From positions 16,092 to 80,091 of the forward strand of contig NZ_PVNL01000032.1 in NCBI RefSeq assembly GCF_002994635.1: a stretch of DNA of 64,000 nt. The letters are read 5' to 3'. Shown here one piece after another: positions 1 through 10,159 of this stretch. Source of the stretch: Enhygromyxa salina. Its GTDB lineage: Bacteria > Myxococcota_A > Polyangia > Nannocystales > Nannocystaceae. Below the pieces are notes generated by a model. The model made no database searches and had not been told where the DNA came from. It saw only the letters and a program-made list of their open reading frames with translations. Every line of letters begins with the position of its first letter. Position 1 is the first letter of the stretch. A program made the position numbers and the translations under genes.

Positions 1-786
<786 letters not shown>

Positions 787-802
787 CTCTCGAGTAGCGG
801 CC

Positions 803-1069
803 ATGGAGACCACCACGCCTCGACCACGGCTACGCTGCGCGCGGACCACTGGCCACGACTCCTGGCACATGCTGATCGCGTTGAGCCTGACCACCGGTTG
901 TGGCGAGAAGCTACAGCAGTCGAACCTGGGCAACCCGCGACCGGGCTGGTTCTACGTGATCTGGCGAGCCAGCCACCCGACGCTGGGGGACCGCATCGAC
1001 CTCTGCAACGAGTATCGGCCATGGGAGACCGGCGATATTCAGGTCTATGAGCACCTATTTGTCGAGTGA
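803..1069 (+). CDS. Small putative lipoprotein
   Basis: This is an 88-residue frame 16 bases after the preceding gene. An internal ATG at 869 gives a short hydrophobic stretch ending in TTGCG, which looks like a lipobox, so the mature protein may begin at that Cys and the true start may be 869 rather than 803. The remainder (about 55 residues, rich in aromatic residues and Pro) matches no family I recognise. No clear ribosome binding site distinguishes the two starts. It may be co-transcribed with the Cys-repeat gene upstream. The coding call rests on the lipobox and a composition more natural than the overlapping frames. Confidence 0.4.
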   Translation: METTTPRPRLRCARTTGHDSWHMLIALSLTTGCGEKLQQSNLGNPRPGWFYVIWRASHPTLGDRIDLCNEYRPWETGDIQVYEHLFVE

Positions 1070-1080
1070 TCCCGTCGTTC

Positions 1081-1347
1081 CTAGTTGTACCTCATGGTCA
1101 TGAGTATGATCATCCACGCGAGCACCTGCATCAGCATTTGGTCTGCGACCTCGGCAGCGTCGGATGACCTCCCGCGGAGCTGGTGCCACTCGAAAAGGCA
1201 TATTGTCGTGGCCATGAAGAGGAGCGGTGCCGAGATCCACCCGCCTTGGAGAATCGCCACTGTCCCCATGTACGCGCCCGTGATCGCCACTAGCGCTGCG
1301 AGCAGTAAAACTGACTTTGGCATCGCCTGTTCTAGTACCCTGGACAT
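1081..1347 (-). CDS. Small membrane protein, unknown function
   Basis: This 88-residue frame has two or three hydrophobic segments: around SVLLLAALVAITGAY near the N-terminus, a second around the ILQGGWISAPLLFMATTICL region, and a third near the C-terminus (VLAWMIILM). I chose the ATG at 1347 because a GAGG sequence lies about eight bases upstream; an upstream in-frame start at 1392 would add 15 residues of non-hydrophobic sequence. A charged loop (HQLRGRSSDAAEVADQ) sits between the last two segments. No family was recognised. It is convergent with the small lipoprotein frame on the other strand. Confidence 0.5.
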   Translation of the reverse strand: MSRVLEQAMPKSVLLLAALVAITGAYMGTVAILQGGWISAPLLFMATTICLFEWHQLRGRSSDAAEVADQMLMQVLAWMIILMTMRYN

Positions 1348-1442
1348 TTGAGATCCTCGAACTCCTTGATTGTCAACGGGAGACACACGCACGCTGCGTG
1401 TCCTCGGCCCGCGCCGCGTAGATCTCCGACTCCAGCGTCGAC

Positions 1443-1718
1443 TCAGGGTCTGTGAAAACAGGTCCCATCGAGCGAGATGGTGGATTGCGCGAATCCATCT
1501 GGGTAGTCAGAGATGACGCTGATCGCGCCGTCCGGCTCGACCCAGAACACAATGGTACCGATGATGGCACGATTGGCATCGTGGGCCGTGATCTGCACTG
1601 CATCGACCAGTTCGGTTCGTTCCACATGGGCGATCGCCAAGGGAGTCGGCGGCGAGAGCCCCGGCTGTTGGGGTTCCGAGGTCGCCAGAACGGCTGAGAG
1701 GATCGCCGTGGTGACCAT
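1443..1718 (-). CDS. Small exported protein, unknown function
   Basis: This 91-residue frame starts with a short hydrophobic N-terminus (MVTTAILSAVLATSEP) that could be a signal peptide or anchor. The rest reads as a compact beta-rich domain with one Cys near the C-terminus. The amino-acid composition is balanced compared with the Arg/Pro-rich overlapping frames, which is the main argument for coding. I do not recognise the family and see no strong ribosome binding site. It could form a unit with the small membrane protein gene about 95 bases downstream on the same strand. Confidence 0.4.
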   Translation of the reverse strand: MVTTAILSAVLATSEPQQPGLSPPTPLAIAHVERTELVDAVQITAHDANRAIIGTIVFWVEPDGAISVISDYPDGFAQSTISLDGTCFHRP

Positions 1719-2085
1719 CGTGAATTGCTAGCGAGGGATCTTCGCTGACGCAAAACATCCAGGCGCGCAGAAAATTGAACTCGTCCGAGTCGTTCTGACC
1801 CGCCAGACCCGGGAGCCACTCGCGCCGTGCTGGTGGCAGCCGTGGTCAACGAGGTCGAGCAGGCCCCGAGCACCGCCCAGTGGCCGTCGTGGGGCGACGT
1901 GATCACCGAGCGCCGCGACGTGACCCCACTCGATGACGACGGAGAGCCTCTCCACCACGCGCTCGGGCAAACAGAGGCGCGCGTGAGCGGGTCAGAAGCC
2001 CGCGCGACCCCACTGGTGAGTTGGCACAAACTGCCGGGGGTATCGGGTTCAGCTCGATCTCTGGCACTCTGTGCAGAGGTTGCGC
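1719..2085. other. Intergenic region without a convincing gene
   Basis: About 365 bases lie between the divergent small exported protein gene and the vWA lipoprotein gene. Open frames exist on both strands (the best on the plus strand at about 1827-2093), but none has a domain, signal peptide or ribosome binding site I can support. The segment probably holds the promoters of the two divergent neighbours; I could not define a promoter with confidence. Confidence 0.4.
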
Positions 2086-3129
2086 ATGCCTGATTTTAGT
2101 ACTCACACCCGGTTCACCTTGCTCGCGTCGCTGTGCCTACCGCTGTGTTGGGGGCTGGGCTGCGGCGGCAACGACATGCAGCAGGCCCCGACCGGCGATG
2201 GGGTCAGCGGCGTGACCTTGGGCGAGGGCGATGGCGAGAGCGACGGCGACGGGCAAGAGTCCAGCAGCGACAGCCTGGACGACGGCGGCGACAAGCTGGA
2301 CCTCGGCAACACCGGGGGTGGCAGCGGCTCGGCCGACGACGGCGGCCCGATGGGCGAGTGCCAGAAGGTCGATCTGCTGTTCGTGATCGACAATTCCGGC
2401 AGCATGGAGGACGAGCAGGCCAGCTTGGTCGCCTCGTTCGGGGGCTTTGTCGCGGGCATTCAGGCCGAGCTCAGCCAGGCGGAGAGCTACCACATTGGCG
2501 TGGTCACGACCGACGCCTACAGCAGCAACGGGGCCGGCTGTAACAGCTTGGGCGCGCTGGTCACCAGTACAGGTGGTGACGCGTCGAGCAACGCCAACTG
2601 CCAGCCGTTCTCCTCGGGCGCGCGCTACCTCGACGAGACCGAGCCGGACCTGGCCACCAAGTTCTCGTGCATCGCCCAGGTCGGCATCTCGGGATCGGGT
2701 GACGAGATCCAGGCCCAGGCCGGCTACCAAGCCGTGTCTCCGGCCATGAACGCGCCCGGGGCCTGCAACGAGGGCTTCATCCGCGATGACGCGCTGCTGG
2801 TCGTGGTCATCATCAGCGACGAGAATGATCAGGAGGTCTGCCTTCCGTTCTTCGGCTGCATGGGTGGGTCCGAGGGCGACCCTGTCGACTGGTTTGAGAA
2901 GTTCCAGGCCTACAAGAACGGCATCCAGGAGAACATCGTGGTGCTGGCGCTGGTCGGCGACGCAAACAACAGCTGTGGGGCCGACAACTGCTCGCGGTTG
3001 ATCGCGCTGACCAACTGGTTCTTCAACGGCTCGGTTGGGGACATCTGTGCGCCCAGCTACGAGACCTTCTTCAACGACGCGATCGCGGTCATCGACGACG
3101 CCTGCGACAACTTCACGCCGCCCGAGTAG
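2086..3129 (+). CDS. vWA-domain lipoprotein
   Basis: The protein has 347 residues. The ATG at 2086 gives a classical lipoprotein signal peptide ending in GLGC; a GTG at 2071 would add five residues. A low-complexity Gly/Asp/Ser linker of about 60 residues follows, as in many myxobacterial surface lipoproteins. A von Willebrand factor A domain fills the rest: it opens with DLLFVIDNSGSM, whose DxSxS is the metal-ion-dependent adhesion motif, and includes a later hydrophobic strand LLVVVIISDEND. Cys pairs in the domain suggest disulphides. vWA domains in this setting mediate protein or matrix binding; no ligand can be inferred. It precedes the large calcium-repeat lipoprotein on the same strand, 168 bases upstream. 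Confidence 0.85.
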   Translation: MPDFSTHTRFTLLASLCLPLCWGLGCGGNDMQQAPTGDGVSGVTLGEGDGESDGDGQESSSDSLDDGGDKLDLGNTGGGSGSADDGGPMGECQKVDLLFVIDNSGSMEDEQASLVASFGGFVAGIQAELSQAESYHIGVVTTDAYSSNGAGCNSLGALVTSTGGDASSNANCQPFSSGARYLDETEPDLATKFSCIAQVGISGSGDEIQAQAGYQAVSPAMNAPGACNEGFIRDDALLVVVIISDENDQEVCLPFFGCMGGSEGDPVDWFEKFQAYKNGIQENIVVLALVGDANNSCGADNCSRLIALTNWFFNGSVGDICAPSYETFFNDAIAVIDDACDNFTPPE

Positions 3130-3297
3130 CGAGCGGTCGCCGTTGAGCTTCCGGTCGGTCGAGCCTCCGCTGGCACCGGGGGGCCGGACCGATCGGTCTT
3201 CAGTCGCGACGCGACATCGAGCTGAAAGCTTCGTCACGGTGGCCCGTTGCCGGCGCGAGGGGCCGACCTGTGACCTGTGTGGCCCGGGAGTTCGCAG

Positions 3298-6200
3298 ATG
3301 TCTTTCGGCGATCGACACACACGAATTGGGGTTCTCGCGACCACGCTGACCACGCTGTGCCTGTCCGGCTGTATTAGCGACAGCGACTGTGGCGTGTGTG
3401 ATCCAGACAACCTGGTCCTGCAGAGCATGACCGGCGTCAATTATGCCAATCGTCGGGTTCATGTGCTGGCAGACGGCGTCACTCGAGCCAAGTACTTCAT
3501 CGACGACATTGGCGCGTGCGAGCTCACCGACGAGGCCATGGCGGCGCCGCGCGGCCCTGAGGAGTGGTGCAAGCTGTCACCCTTGATGACGTGGCAGGGC
3601 CTGGCGTTTGTCTTCAACAACCTGCTCGACCCCACCACGATCGAGCTGGTGCGCAAGAACCCCGCCAACCCCCGGCTGTTCCAGATCTACGACTGGAAGA
3701 CGCAGTTCGCCCAGATCGAAGGCCCGATCACCCGGTTCAACGGCGACTACCTCCCGCAGCCCAAAGAGGCCCCCGATCTCATGCTCAGGGCCACCAATCT
3801 CAGCTGCATCGACAATCTTCGGACCCAGGGCATCAACTACGATCACGCCACCCTCGACGCCAATCCGGACATCTGTGAGGGCTTCCACGAGGTCGATGGC
3901 CGCAAGCTACCGCTCAAGATGCAGGCCAGCGGGGTCACCAAGTCGTTCCGCGGTGAGACCGATTGGCGGGCGATGAGCTGCACGGCAGCGGACTCGGGGC
4001 CGGACACCTGCTGCACCGTGTGCGACTACGAGCTGTCGGTCAACGTGGCCAAGTATGGGGCCGACTCGAGCGGATCCCGCCTGAGGCCGGCCAACGCGAT
4101 CGCCTGTGACCCCGGCGGCAACGTCTATGAGGACTGCGCTGGGTTCATCACCCAGGTCGACCGCGAGGCCGAGACCAACCGCTACAGCTACAGCTGGGAC
4201 GGTACAATTGACACATTCCGGCTGCCACTCTACGACAAAGTACGCGAGACACATCCGGACGATCGCCCGCCTGGGGTCGAGCCGGATGGCCCCGCGTGTC
4301 AGACCAGCGCCGACTGTGACGCGCAGCTTGGCGGGAATTCGGGGGCGGTCTGTATGGGTCGTACTGCTGCGGGCGTCACCTGTGATTCCGACACCGAGGG
4401 TTGCGCCGATCTGCATTGCAAGGCCCAGTGGTTTGTGACGTGCAAGGACGACGGCGCCAACACGGGCGGCGCCTACTGCACCGACCGCCGCTTCAAGGAC
4501 AAGGGCGCGGGCGCCTGTTTTGTCGCCACGACGGGGTTTCAGGCCTGCCAACCCAGCGCCGATCCCAACGTGCCGCCAACCTGCGCCAGCTGGGCGGCCG
4601 GGAACCGACTCGCGCGCTGTGACGTCGGCGAGTACCCCGACGGTCAGCTCGCCGCCAGTGAGTGCTGCCAGACGGCGCTTGGCGCAGACCAGGATGGGGC
4701 GGGCTGCGATCCACTGTTTCAGCCCAACGTGGTCCCGATCCCGCGCTTCGATCGTGACCGCTCCCTGCCCGACGAGACCCGCGACTGCTTCTGCGGTGAT
4801 CCGGCGGGGCAGCACCCGGCCTGCGCCAAGCAGATTGAGAGCTGGTGCACGCCGCCGTGGGGGCAGCTGCAGCGCCACGATGGCTCGAGCAACGACGGGG
4901 ACTACGTGACGCGCTTCGTCAGCAGGACCGGCGGCGTGTTTTATGACCCCGCGCTCAAGGGCGTGCAGTACCTGCCGGCTGATCGCGGCAATCAACCCCG
5001 GTCGTTGGTCGAGTCATGCGCGGAGCTGCCGGCTCACCCCCAGCCGCTGGACGGCCGCAGCATGCAAGACGGCTGGCGAATGCACGACAACTCGGAGTTT
5101 GAGACCTACGAGAACTTCGATCGCGGGATGTGCTCGGGCTCGGAGTACCGCGTGGTATTTGCGAGTGAGGGCGAGCGCGTGGTCGACCGGGTTGGCAACC
5201 AGCTGCCAGCGGGGGCGACCTATGCGTTCCAGACCCCCGAGTTTCACGTTGTTCCTGGAACCGGGTTTCCGACCGACAATCTGCGCGTTGGCGCCTGCGA
5301 TGAATTCGAGCTGAGCGTGTCCAACAAGTACGACCTCGACCCCAACAACCTCGCCAAGCTGCAGCTGGTCCAGCTCAGTCAGATCTCTGGGGAGGATGCG
5401 TACGGCGAGTCTTGCGAGACCAGCTTGCAGCCCGAGTGCTGGAAAGAAGATCATGTGGTCGCGGGCGGGAGCGAGTGCGCGGACGAGCGAGAGGACGTCA
5501 CCGTCGATCACCCGCCGTGTCTCAGCGTGGATGTTGCCCTGCAGCGCGAAGGCCTGATCCGCGTGGTCATCGACTCGGTGCGGTTTGGCCGCCAGCTGTC
5601 CAACTACAGCGAGGACGACCCGCAGGCGGGCGACGCGTTTGGTCGGGCCTACACGGGTCGCTATCGCATGAAGCTCCCCGGTCTCGAGCAGGTCGAGCGC
5701 TTCGAGGACCTCGACCTCGACGACCCCGCGGACCTAGCCGCCTACGAGCGCGCGTTCAAGGACGTGTGCGGGATGCCGCTGATCACCACGGGCGGTCAAG
5801 GCTACACGGACTTCTACTACGACTTCACGATCGACGCGCCCAAGTGCAAGGAAGATCCAGATCGCGACGACGTGCAGCTGTCGTGCGACAACGCCCCCGA
5901 TCATCCCAACCCGGACCAGCGTGACCAAGACTTTGATGGGTTCGGGGACGTGGTGGATCTGTGTCCGCTGACGCCGAGCGGGCTCAACACCGCCGACTCG
6001 GACGGCGACGGGGTCGGCAACGACTGCGACACCTGCAGGCAGAGGCCCGACAAGTACAACTTTGACGCGGCGCTGCCCGATGACGTGCACCTGTGGGTGC
6101 GCAACATCCCGCATCAGCTCGACTTTGATCACGACGGGATTGGCGATGTCTGCGACAACTGCGTGACCCAAGCCAACTGCGGCGGCTTTGACGAGTCCAA

Positions 6201-7317
6201 CCCGCACCGCGTGGGCGTGCCGGTCCCGTTTCAGAGCCCGAGCATGTGCCAGGGTGATGTCGACTCGAACATGATCGGGGACGCGTGTGTGGACCCCGAC
6301 ACCCACATGCCGTTCGTGGATCTCGACAACGCCGCGGGTCCGGTCGGGTTCCTCGCGACCGACGACTTCGATCAAGACGGCATCAACAACTTCGACGACT
6401 CGTGCCCGCGCCAGCCGGTCGAGCAGGACCTCGCGCAGCGCAGCGTCTGCACGACCGACGACGACTGTCCGCGCGAGCACTCGGCGTGCGCGGCCACGCC
6501 CGCGCTCAACGGGCTGCGATACTGCGACCACGTGGACCTCGATGGCGACGGGGCAGGTGACATCTGCGACTCGTGCCCCGCGAAGTCCAATCCGCTGCAG
6601 CTCACGGACAGCGGGCTGCAAGCTGACGACGAAGATGGCGACTTCGTCGGGTCCCTGTGCGAGCCCGGCGACGGCTGCGACCTCCGCAACAACCCTCGGC
6701 CGCTCGCGTTCATGGAGGTCGCGGTCCAAGGGCAGTGCTGTGTGACCACGTATCCGGGCGATGGCTGGTACGAGCAGCGCCCCGACGGCTCGTGGGGCTG
6801 TGAGGGTCTGTGCGATCCCGATGGCTTCCCGATCACGGTCGACTGCGCCAACGAGGCAGCGCTCGACGAGGACATGCCCGACGGCAGCAAGTGCCGGAAG
6901 CTGCCTGCGGTCGTGACCTTGTTGCCGGGCGTGGTCACGCTCCCGAGCGGTTGTGAAGCCGCGCTCGCCAGCGCCGGGCTGTGCGACGGCAACGATCCCA
7001 GCTGCGACCCCGACCTGGGGAATCGCTGGCTGACGACGTTCGACTACCCGGACGAGGATCAGCTGTGGAGCAAGATGTGCTTCTTGCCGCAGTGGGATCA
7101 GGACTTCGACGGTCTCGGCGACGCGTGTGACCTGTGCGAGTTCGCGTTTGATCCCTTCAACCAGCCGCTCACCGACAAATTCGGCAAGCTGTGGCCGAAC
7201 GTTGGTCACTATTGTTCAGGTGAGTACTCGGCCGACGCGGTCTGTGCCCTCCAGGACGAGCTAGACGGCGTCGAGGAGACCGAGACCGGCGGCGAGACGG
7301 CTGGCGAGACCGGGTGA
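3298..7317 (+). CDS. Large lipoprotein with thrombospondin type 3-like calcium repeats
   Basis: The protein has 1,339 residues. I prefer the ATG at 3298 over a GTG at 3277 because it gives a short lipoprotein signal peptide ending in LSGC. The N-terminal 850 residues are Cys-rich with no recognised domain. From about residue 860 to 1,290 there are repeated acidic motifs such as DFDGFGDVVDLC, DSDGDGVGNDCD and DFDHDGIGDVCD, which match thrombospondin type 3 / EF-hand-like calcium-binding repeats. The C-terminus is a low-complexity ETGGETAGETG tail. The protein is expected on the outer surface, with calcium-stabilised repeats acting as a rigid stalk. The function is unknown, though the shared architecture with the vWA gene upstream suggests a common surface role. 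Confidence 0.85.
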   Translation: MSFGDRHTRIGVLATTLTTLCLSGCISDSDCGVCDPDNLVLQSMTGVNYANRRVHVLADGVTRAKYFIDDIGACELTDEAMAAPRGPEEWCKLSPLMTWQGLAFVFNNLLDPTTIELVRKNPANPRLFQIYDWKTQFAQIEGPITRFNGDYLPQPKEAPDLMLRATNLSCIDNLRTQGINYDHATLDANPDICEGFHEVDGRKLPLKMQASGVTKSFRGETDWRAMSCTAADSGPDTCCTVCDYELSVNVAKYGADSSGSRLRPANAIACDPGGNVYEDCAGFITQVDREAETNRYSYSWDGTIDTFRLPLYDKVRETHPDDRPPGVEPDGPACQTSADCDAQLGGNSGAVCMGRTAAGVTCDSDTEGCADLHCKAQWFVTCKDDGANTGGAYCTDRRFKDKGAGACFVATTGFQACQPSADPNVPPTCASWAAGNRLARCDVGEYPDGQLAASECCQTALGADQDGAGCDPLFQPNVVPIPRFDRDRSLPDETRDCFCGDPAGQHPACAKQIESWCTPPWGQLQRHDGSSNDGDYVTRFVSRTGGVFYDPALKGVQYLPADRGNQPRSLVESCAELPAHPQPLDGRSMQDGWRMHDNSEFETYENFDRGMCSGSEYRVVFASEGERVVDRVGNQLPAGATYAFQTPEFHVVPGTGFPTDNLRVGACDEFELSVSNKYDLDPNNLAKLQLVQLSQISGEDAYGESCETSLQPECWKEDHVVAGGSECADEREDVTVDHPPCLSVDVALQREGLIRVVIDSVRFGRQLSNYSEDDPQAGDAFGRAYTGRYRMKLPGLEQVERFEDLDLDDPADLAAYERAFKDVCGMPLITTGGQGYTDFYYDFTIDAPKCKEDPDRDDVQLSCDNAPDHPNPDQRDQDFDGFGDVVDLCPLTPSGLNTADSDGDGVGNDCDTCRQRPDKYNFDAALPDDVHLWVRNIPHQLDFDHDGIGDVCDNCVTQANCGGFDESNPHRVGVPVPFQSPSMCQGDVDSNMIGDACVDPDTHMPFVDLDNAAGPVGFLATDDFDQDGINNFDDSCPRQPVEQDLAQRSVCTTDDDCPREHSACAATPALNGLRYCDHVDLDGDGAGDICDSCPAKSNPLQLTDSGLQADDEDGDFVGSLCEPGDGCDLRNNPRPLAFMEVAVQGQCCVTTYPGDGWYEQRPDGSWGCEGLCDPDGFPITVDCANEAALDEDMPDGSKCRKLPAVVTLLPGVVTLPSGCEAALASAGLCDGNDPSCDPDLGNRWLTTFDYPDEDQLWSKMCFLPQWDQDFDGLGDACDLCEFAFDPFNQPLTDKFGKLWPNVGHYCSGEYSADAVCALQDELDGVEETETGGETAGETG

Positions 7318-7363
7318 CGGGTCCGCGGTTGGACCCGCGCGTCGCTCGTGAGATCCTCGCCGC

Positions 7364-8392
7364 GTGCCGATGATCTCGCGCAAGAAGCAGCCCTACCGGG
7401 TGTCCGACGCGCTGCGGCGCTACCTGGTGGGGCACGGCCGCGAGCTGCGGCTGCCGATCCGCTACGAGGACCTGACCTACTACGGCGACACGATCCCCGT
7501 GTACGACAAGCGCAACCGCGACACGCTGTGGGAGTCGGTGCTGTACCCCGCGAGCGAGCGCAAGCGGATCCACCGGGCCCTCGTCGACACCTACGCGACG
7601 CTGCGGGTGACCGGCGATCTCTCGCTGATGCAGCACCTCGTCACCGATCGCGTCGACGTGTGCTCGTACGGCAACACCCAGCCATTTCGGGTCCGGATCC
7701 TCAACACGCTCAACGAGAACTTCGACTATTTCTACGTCAAGCGGGCCGACGCCTCGCGGGTGTACGGGCTGGAGCTCGAGCACATCCTCTCGCCCAACCG
7801 CCTGGAGTTCATGACCCACGACGACACCCTGGTCGAGTCGCACATCGCGGGGATCCCGGGGGACGTGTTCATGCGCGATCACCTCGAGGACAAGCACCTC
7901 GACGAGGTCCGGCTCGCCAAGGAGTTCGTCAAATTCTGTGAGCGCTGCTTCATTCGGCTGCTCGGCGACATGCACGCGGGCAACTTCGTCGTCGACATCA
8001 CGCCTGACTTTGACGAGACCAGCTACCGCCTGCGCGCGATCGACTTCGACCAGCAGAGCTACGAGGGCAACATTCGCGTGTATCAGCCCAACTACTACGT
8101 GGAGAACAACCCAATCATCAAGCTGGGCATGCGGTGCATGGAGCAGGCCACGACCCGGCAATATCAGCAAGAAGAGCGCAGCTTGATCCGCCACCGGGCG
8201 ACCAGCGAGGCGGAGCGGCTGCGGCAACTGTTGGATGTCATGCGCTTCGACGAGCTCGCGCCCGAGGACAACGTCGCCGAGCTGCGGGCTGGGTTGATCG
8301 ACGCGTACGGGGATCGGCGCTTCGATCGCTGCCAGACCATGGGCGCGCTGGTCGACGCCTCGTTGAGCACGCTGGGGTGGGAAGAAGCCTGA
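7364..8392 (+). CDS. Conserved protein with kinase-like fold signatures
   Basis: The protein has 342 residues from GTG 7364; the ATG two codons later is an equally good start. It has no signal peptide or membrane segment. The middle contains LLGDMHAGNFVVD, resembling the catalytic loop (HxxN) of aminoglycoside phosphotransferase and HipA-like kinases, followed about 20 residues later by RAIDFDQQS, which could be the metal-binding Asp equivalent to DFG. This suggests a protein-kinase-like phosphotransferase, but a glycine-rich loop is not obvious and the substrate is unknown. It is transcribed towards pilS, with only about 18 bases between the two stop codons. Confidence 0.7.
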   Translation: MPMISRKKQPYRVSDALRRYLVGHGRELRLPIRYEDLTYYGDTIPVYDKRNRDTLWESVLYPASERKRIHRALVDTYATLRVTGDLSLMQHLVTDRVDVCSYGNTQPFRVRILNTLNENFDYFYVKRADASRVYGLELEHILSPNRLEFMTHDDTLVESHIAGIPGDVFMRDHLEDKHLDEVRLAKEFVKFCERCFIRLLGDMHAGNFVVDITPDFDETSYRLRAIDFDQQSYEGNIRVYQPNYYVENNPIIKLGMRCMEQATTRQYQQEERSLIRHRATSEAERLRQLLDVMRFDELAPEDNVAELRAGLIDAYGDRRFDRCQTMGALVDASLSTLGWEEA

Positions 8393-8410
8393 AATCCGAG
8401 ATCGGGGCGC

Positions 8411-10150
8411 TCAGCTCTGGGTGGGCGCCCGCTTCGGCAGCTTGACCGTGAACGACGTCCCCTTGCCAAGCTTGGACTCCACCGCAATCACCCCACCGTG
8501 CTCTTCGACGATCCGGTGGACCAGCGCCAGGCCGATCCCGGTCCCGCCGCTCTTGGTCGAGTAGAACGGCTCGAAGATCTTGCCGAGCGCGGCGGCCTCG
8601 ATCCCGCTGCCAAAGTCGCGCACGCGCAGGAGTACATCGTCGTCGAGCCCCTCGAGCTCGAGCTCGAGCCGACCCTCGCCGTCCATCGCCTGGGCGCCGT
8701 TGCGGACCAGGTTCCACAGCACCTGGGTCAGCTGCGAGATGTCGAGATCGACGGGCACGGGCTGCTTGGGGACGCTGACGATCAGCTCGATGCTGGCGTT
8801 GGTCGGGTCGGCCCGGAAGCTGTCGGCGAGCTCGACGAGCGCGCGGCCCAGCTCGACCTTCGAGCGGACCAGCTCGCGCGGGCGGGTGTAGTCGAGCAGC
8901 TCGGACACGATGTCGGCGAGCCGGGCCGACTCGCTGCGGATCACCCGGATCAGCCGCTGATCTTCCTCGCCCACGTCATCTTCGAGCAGCTCGGCGCAGC
9001 CCGAGATCGCGGCCAGCGGGTTGCGAACCTCGTGGGCGACCGAGGCCGCCAGGGTCCCGAGCGCGGTCAGCCGCTCGTTGCGTCGCAGCACGCGCTCCAT
9101 CTCGCGCAGATCCGTGACGTCTTGAAAGTTGACGATGTGGCCGAGGAACAGGCCCTCGGCGTCGAGCAGGGTGCTGCAGGCCAGACCGAGGTTGACGCGG
9201 CGGTTGTCGTCGGCCCGGTTGACGGTGAGCTCGAAGCGATTGCGGACCCCGCCCGAGTCGTCGAGGTGGGCGCGGACACCCGGGAGCAGCACCTCGCAGT
9301 CGCTGCCCACGATGTCACCAGTGCGGCCGAGCAAGTTCGCGGCGGTGGGATTGGCGAAAAGCACGACGCCGGCCTGATCGACGGTCAGCAGGCCCGAGCT
9401 GAGCGAGCGGACGATGTTCTCGTTGAGGGTGCGCAGGCTGCCGAGCTGCGAGACCGAGGACAGTAGCTGGGTGTTGAGGTAGCCCGACAAGATCGCCACG
9501 ATCGCGATCGCCCCGGCGTTGCGCAGCAGCGCGACCCACAGCTGCGCGGGCTCGATCGCCGCGTCGACCCCGGAACCCTTGAGGCCGCTCAGCACACCGA
9601 CAAACTGCGCCATGCTCAGGCCCACGTAGAGCAGCCCGCACACCGTCGCGACCGTGAGGATCTGCCGGCGATCGCCCATCGTGGCGGCCCCGAGCACGGC
9701 GATGAGAAACAAGAACGCGAGGTCCGAGTCGACGCCACCGGTCAGGCCCACCCCGATCATCGCGAACACGATGTCGAACGCCGACTGTGTCCAGCTGATC
9801 GCGCGCAGTCTCTTGCTCGAGGCCCTGACCGCTGGCTGCGGCCGGAGCTTCCACGCGAACACCAGGGTGACGACGTAGCCAGTCGCGACTGCGGTCCAGC
9901 CCAGCCACTCGGCGGGTCCGATCGCGTGCTCTTCGACGAGCCAGGTCGTGTAGGTCAAGACCAGGGTGAACAGCGCGAGCAGGACCAGCCGGAACAGCAT
10001 GAAGTAGCTGATCCGCAGGCGCATGGCCTCGAGCCCAGTGTCCGGCCGACGCCGCGCAGACCCGCTTCCTTCGTCGAGATCCGTGCTCAGGTTGACCTGC
10101 AGCTCGGCGCTGAGCATGGCCACGCTCGAGCTCTCGCTGTCGTTCGCCAT
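8411..10150 (-). CDS. pilS: Membrane sensor histidine kinase, PilS-like
   Basis: The protein has 579 residues. The order is a cytoplasmic N-terminus, about six transmembrane helices (residues 45-230), a PAS domain (starting around GLLTVDQAGVVLFANP), a HisKA dimerisation domain with the phosphorylated His in SVAHEVRNPLA (about residue 370), and a C-terminal HATPase_c domain with the N-box region (LVRNGAQAM) and G-boxes (DFGSGI, GGTGIGLALV). The architecture and the position just downstream of pilT and pilC match PilS, which with PilR controls pilin transcription through sigma-54. No response regulator follows: the next gene faces the opposite way. The gap to pilC is 9 bases, so it is probably co-transcribed. 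Confidence 0.85.
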   Translation of the reverse strand: MANDSESSSVAMLSAELQVNLSTDLDEGSGSARRRPDTGLEAMRLRISYFMLFRLVLLALFTLVLTYTTWLVEEHAIGPAEWLGWTAVATGYVVTLVFAWKLRPQPAVRASSKRLRAISWTQSAFDIVFAMIGVGLTGGVDSDLAFLFLIAVLGAATMGDRRQILTVATVCGLLYVGLSMAQFVGVLSGLKGSGVDAAIEPAQLWVALLRNAGAIAIVAILSGYLNTQLLSSVSQLGSLRTLNENIVRSLSSGLLTVDQAGVVLFANPTAANLLGRTGDIVGSDCEVLLPGVRAHLDDSGGVRNRFELTVNRADDNRRVNLGLACSTLLDAEGLFLGHIVNFQDVTDLREMERVLRRNERLTALGTLAASVAHEVRNPLAAISGCAELLEDDVGEEDQRLIRVIRSESARLADIVSELLDYTRPRELVRSKVELGRALVELADSFRADPTNASIELIVSVPKQPVPVDLDISQLTQVLWNLVRNGAQAMDGEGRLELELEGLDDDVLLRVRDFGSGIEAAALGKIFEPFYSTKSGGTGIGLALVHRIVEEHGGVIAVESKLGKGTSFTVKLPKRAPTQS

Positions 10151-10159
10151 GGCGCTCAG

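Noticed and set aside
1827..2093. A plus-strand frame of 88 codons before the vWA gene
   Set aside because: It reads as reasonably natural protein, but lacks a ribosome binding site, motif or support from neighbours, and runs into the vWA gene start.
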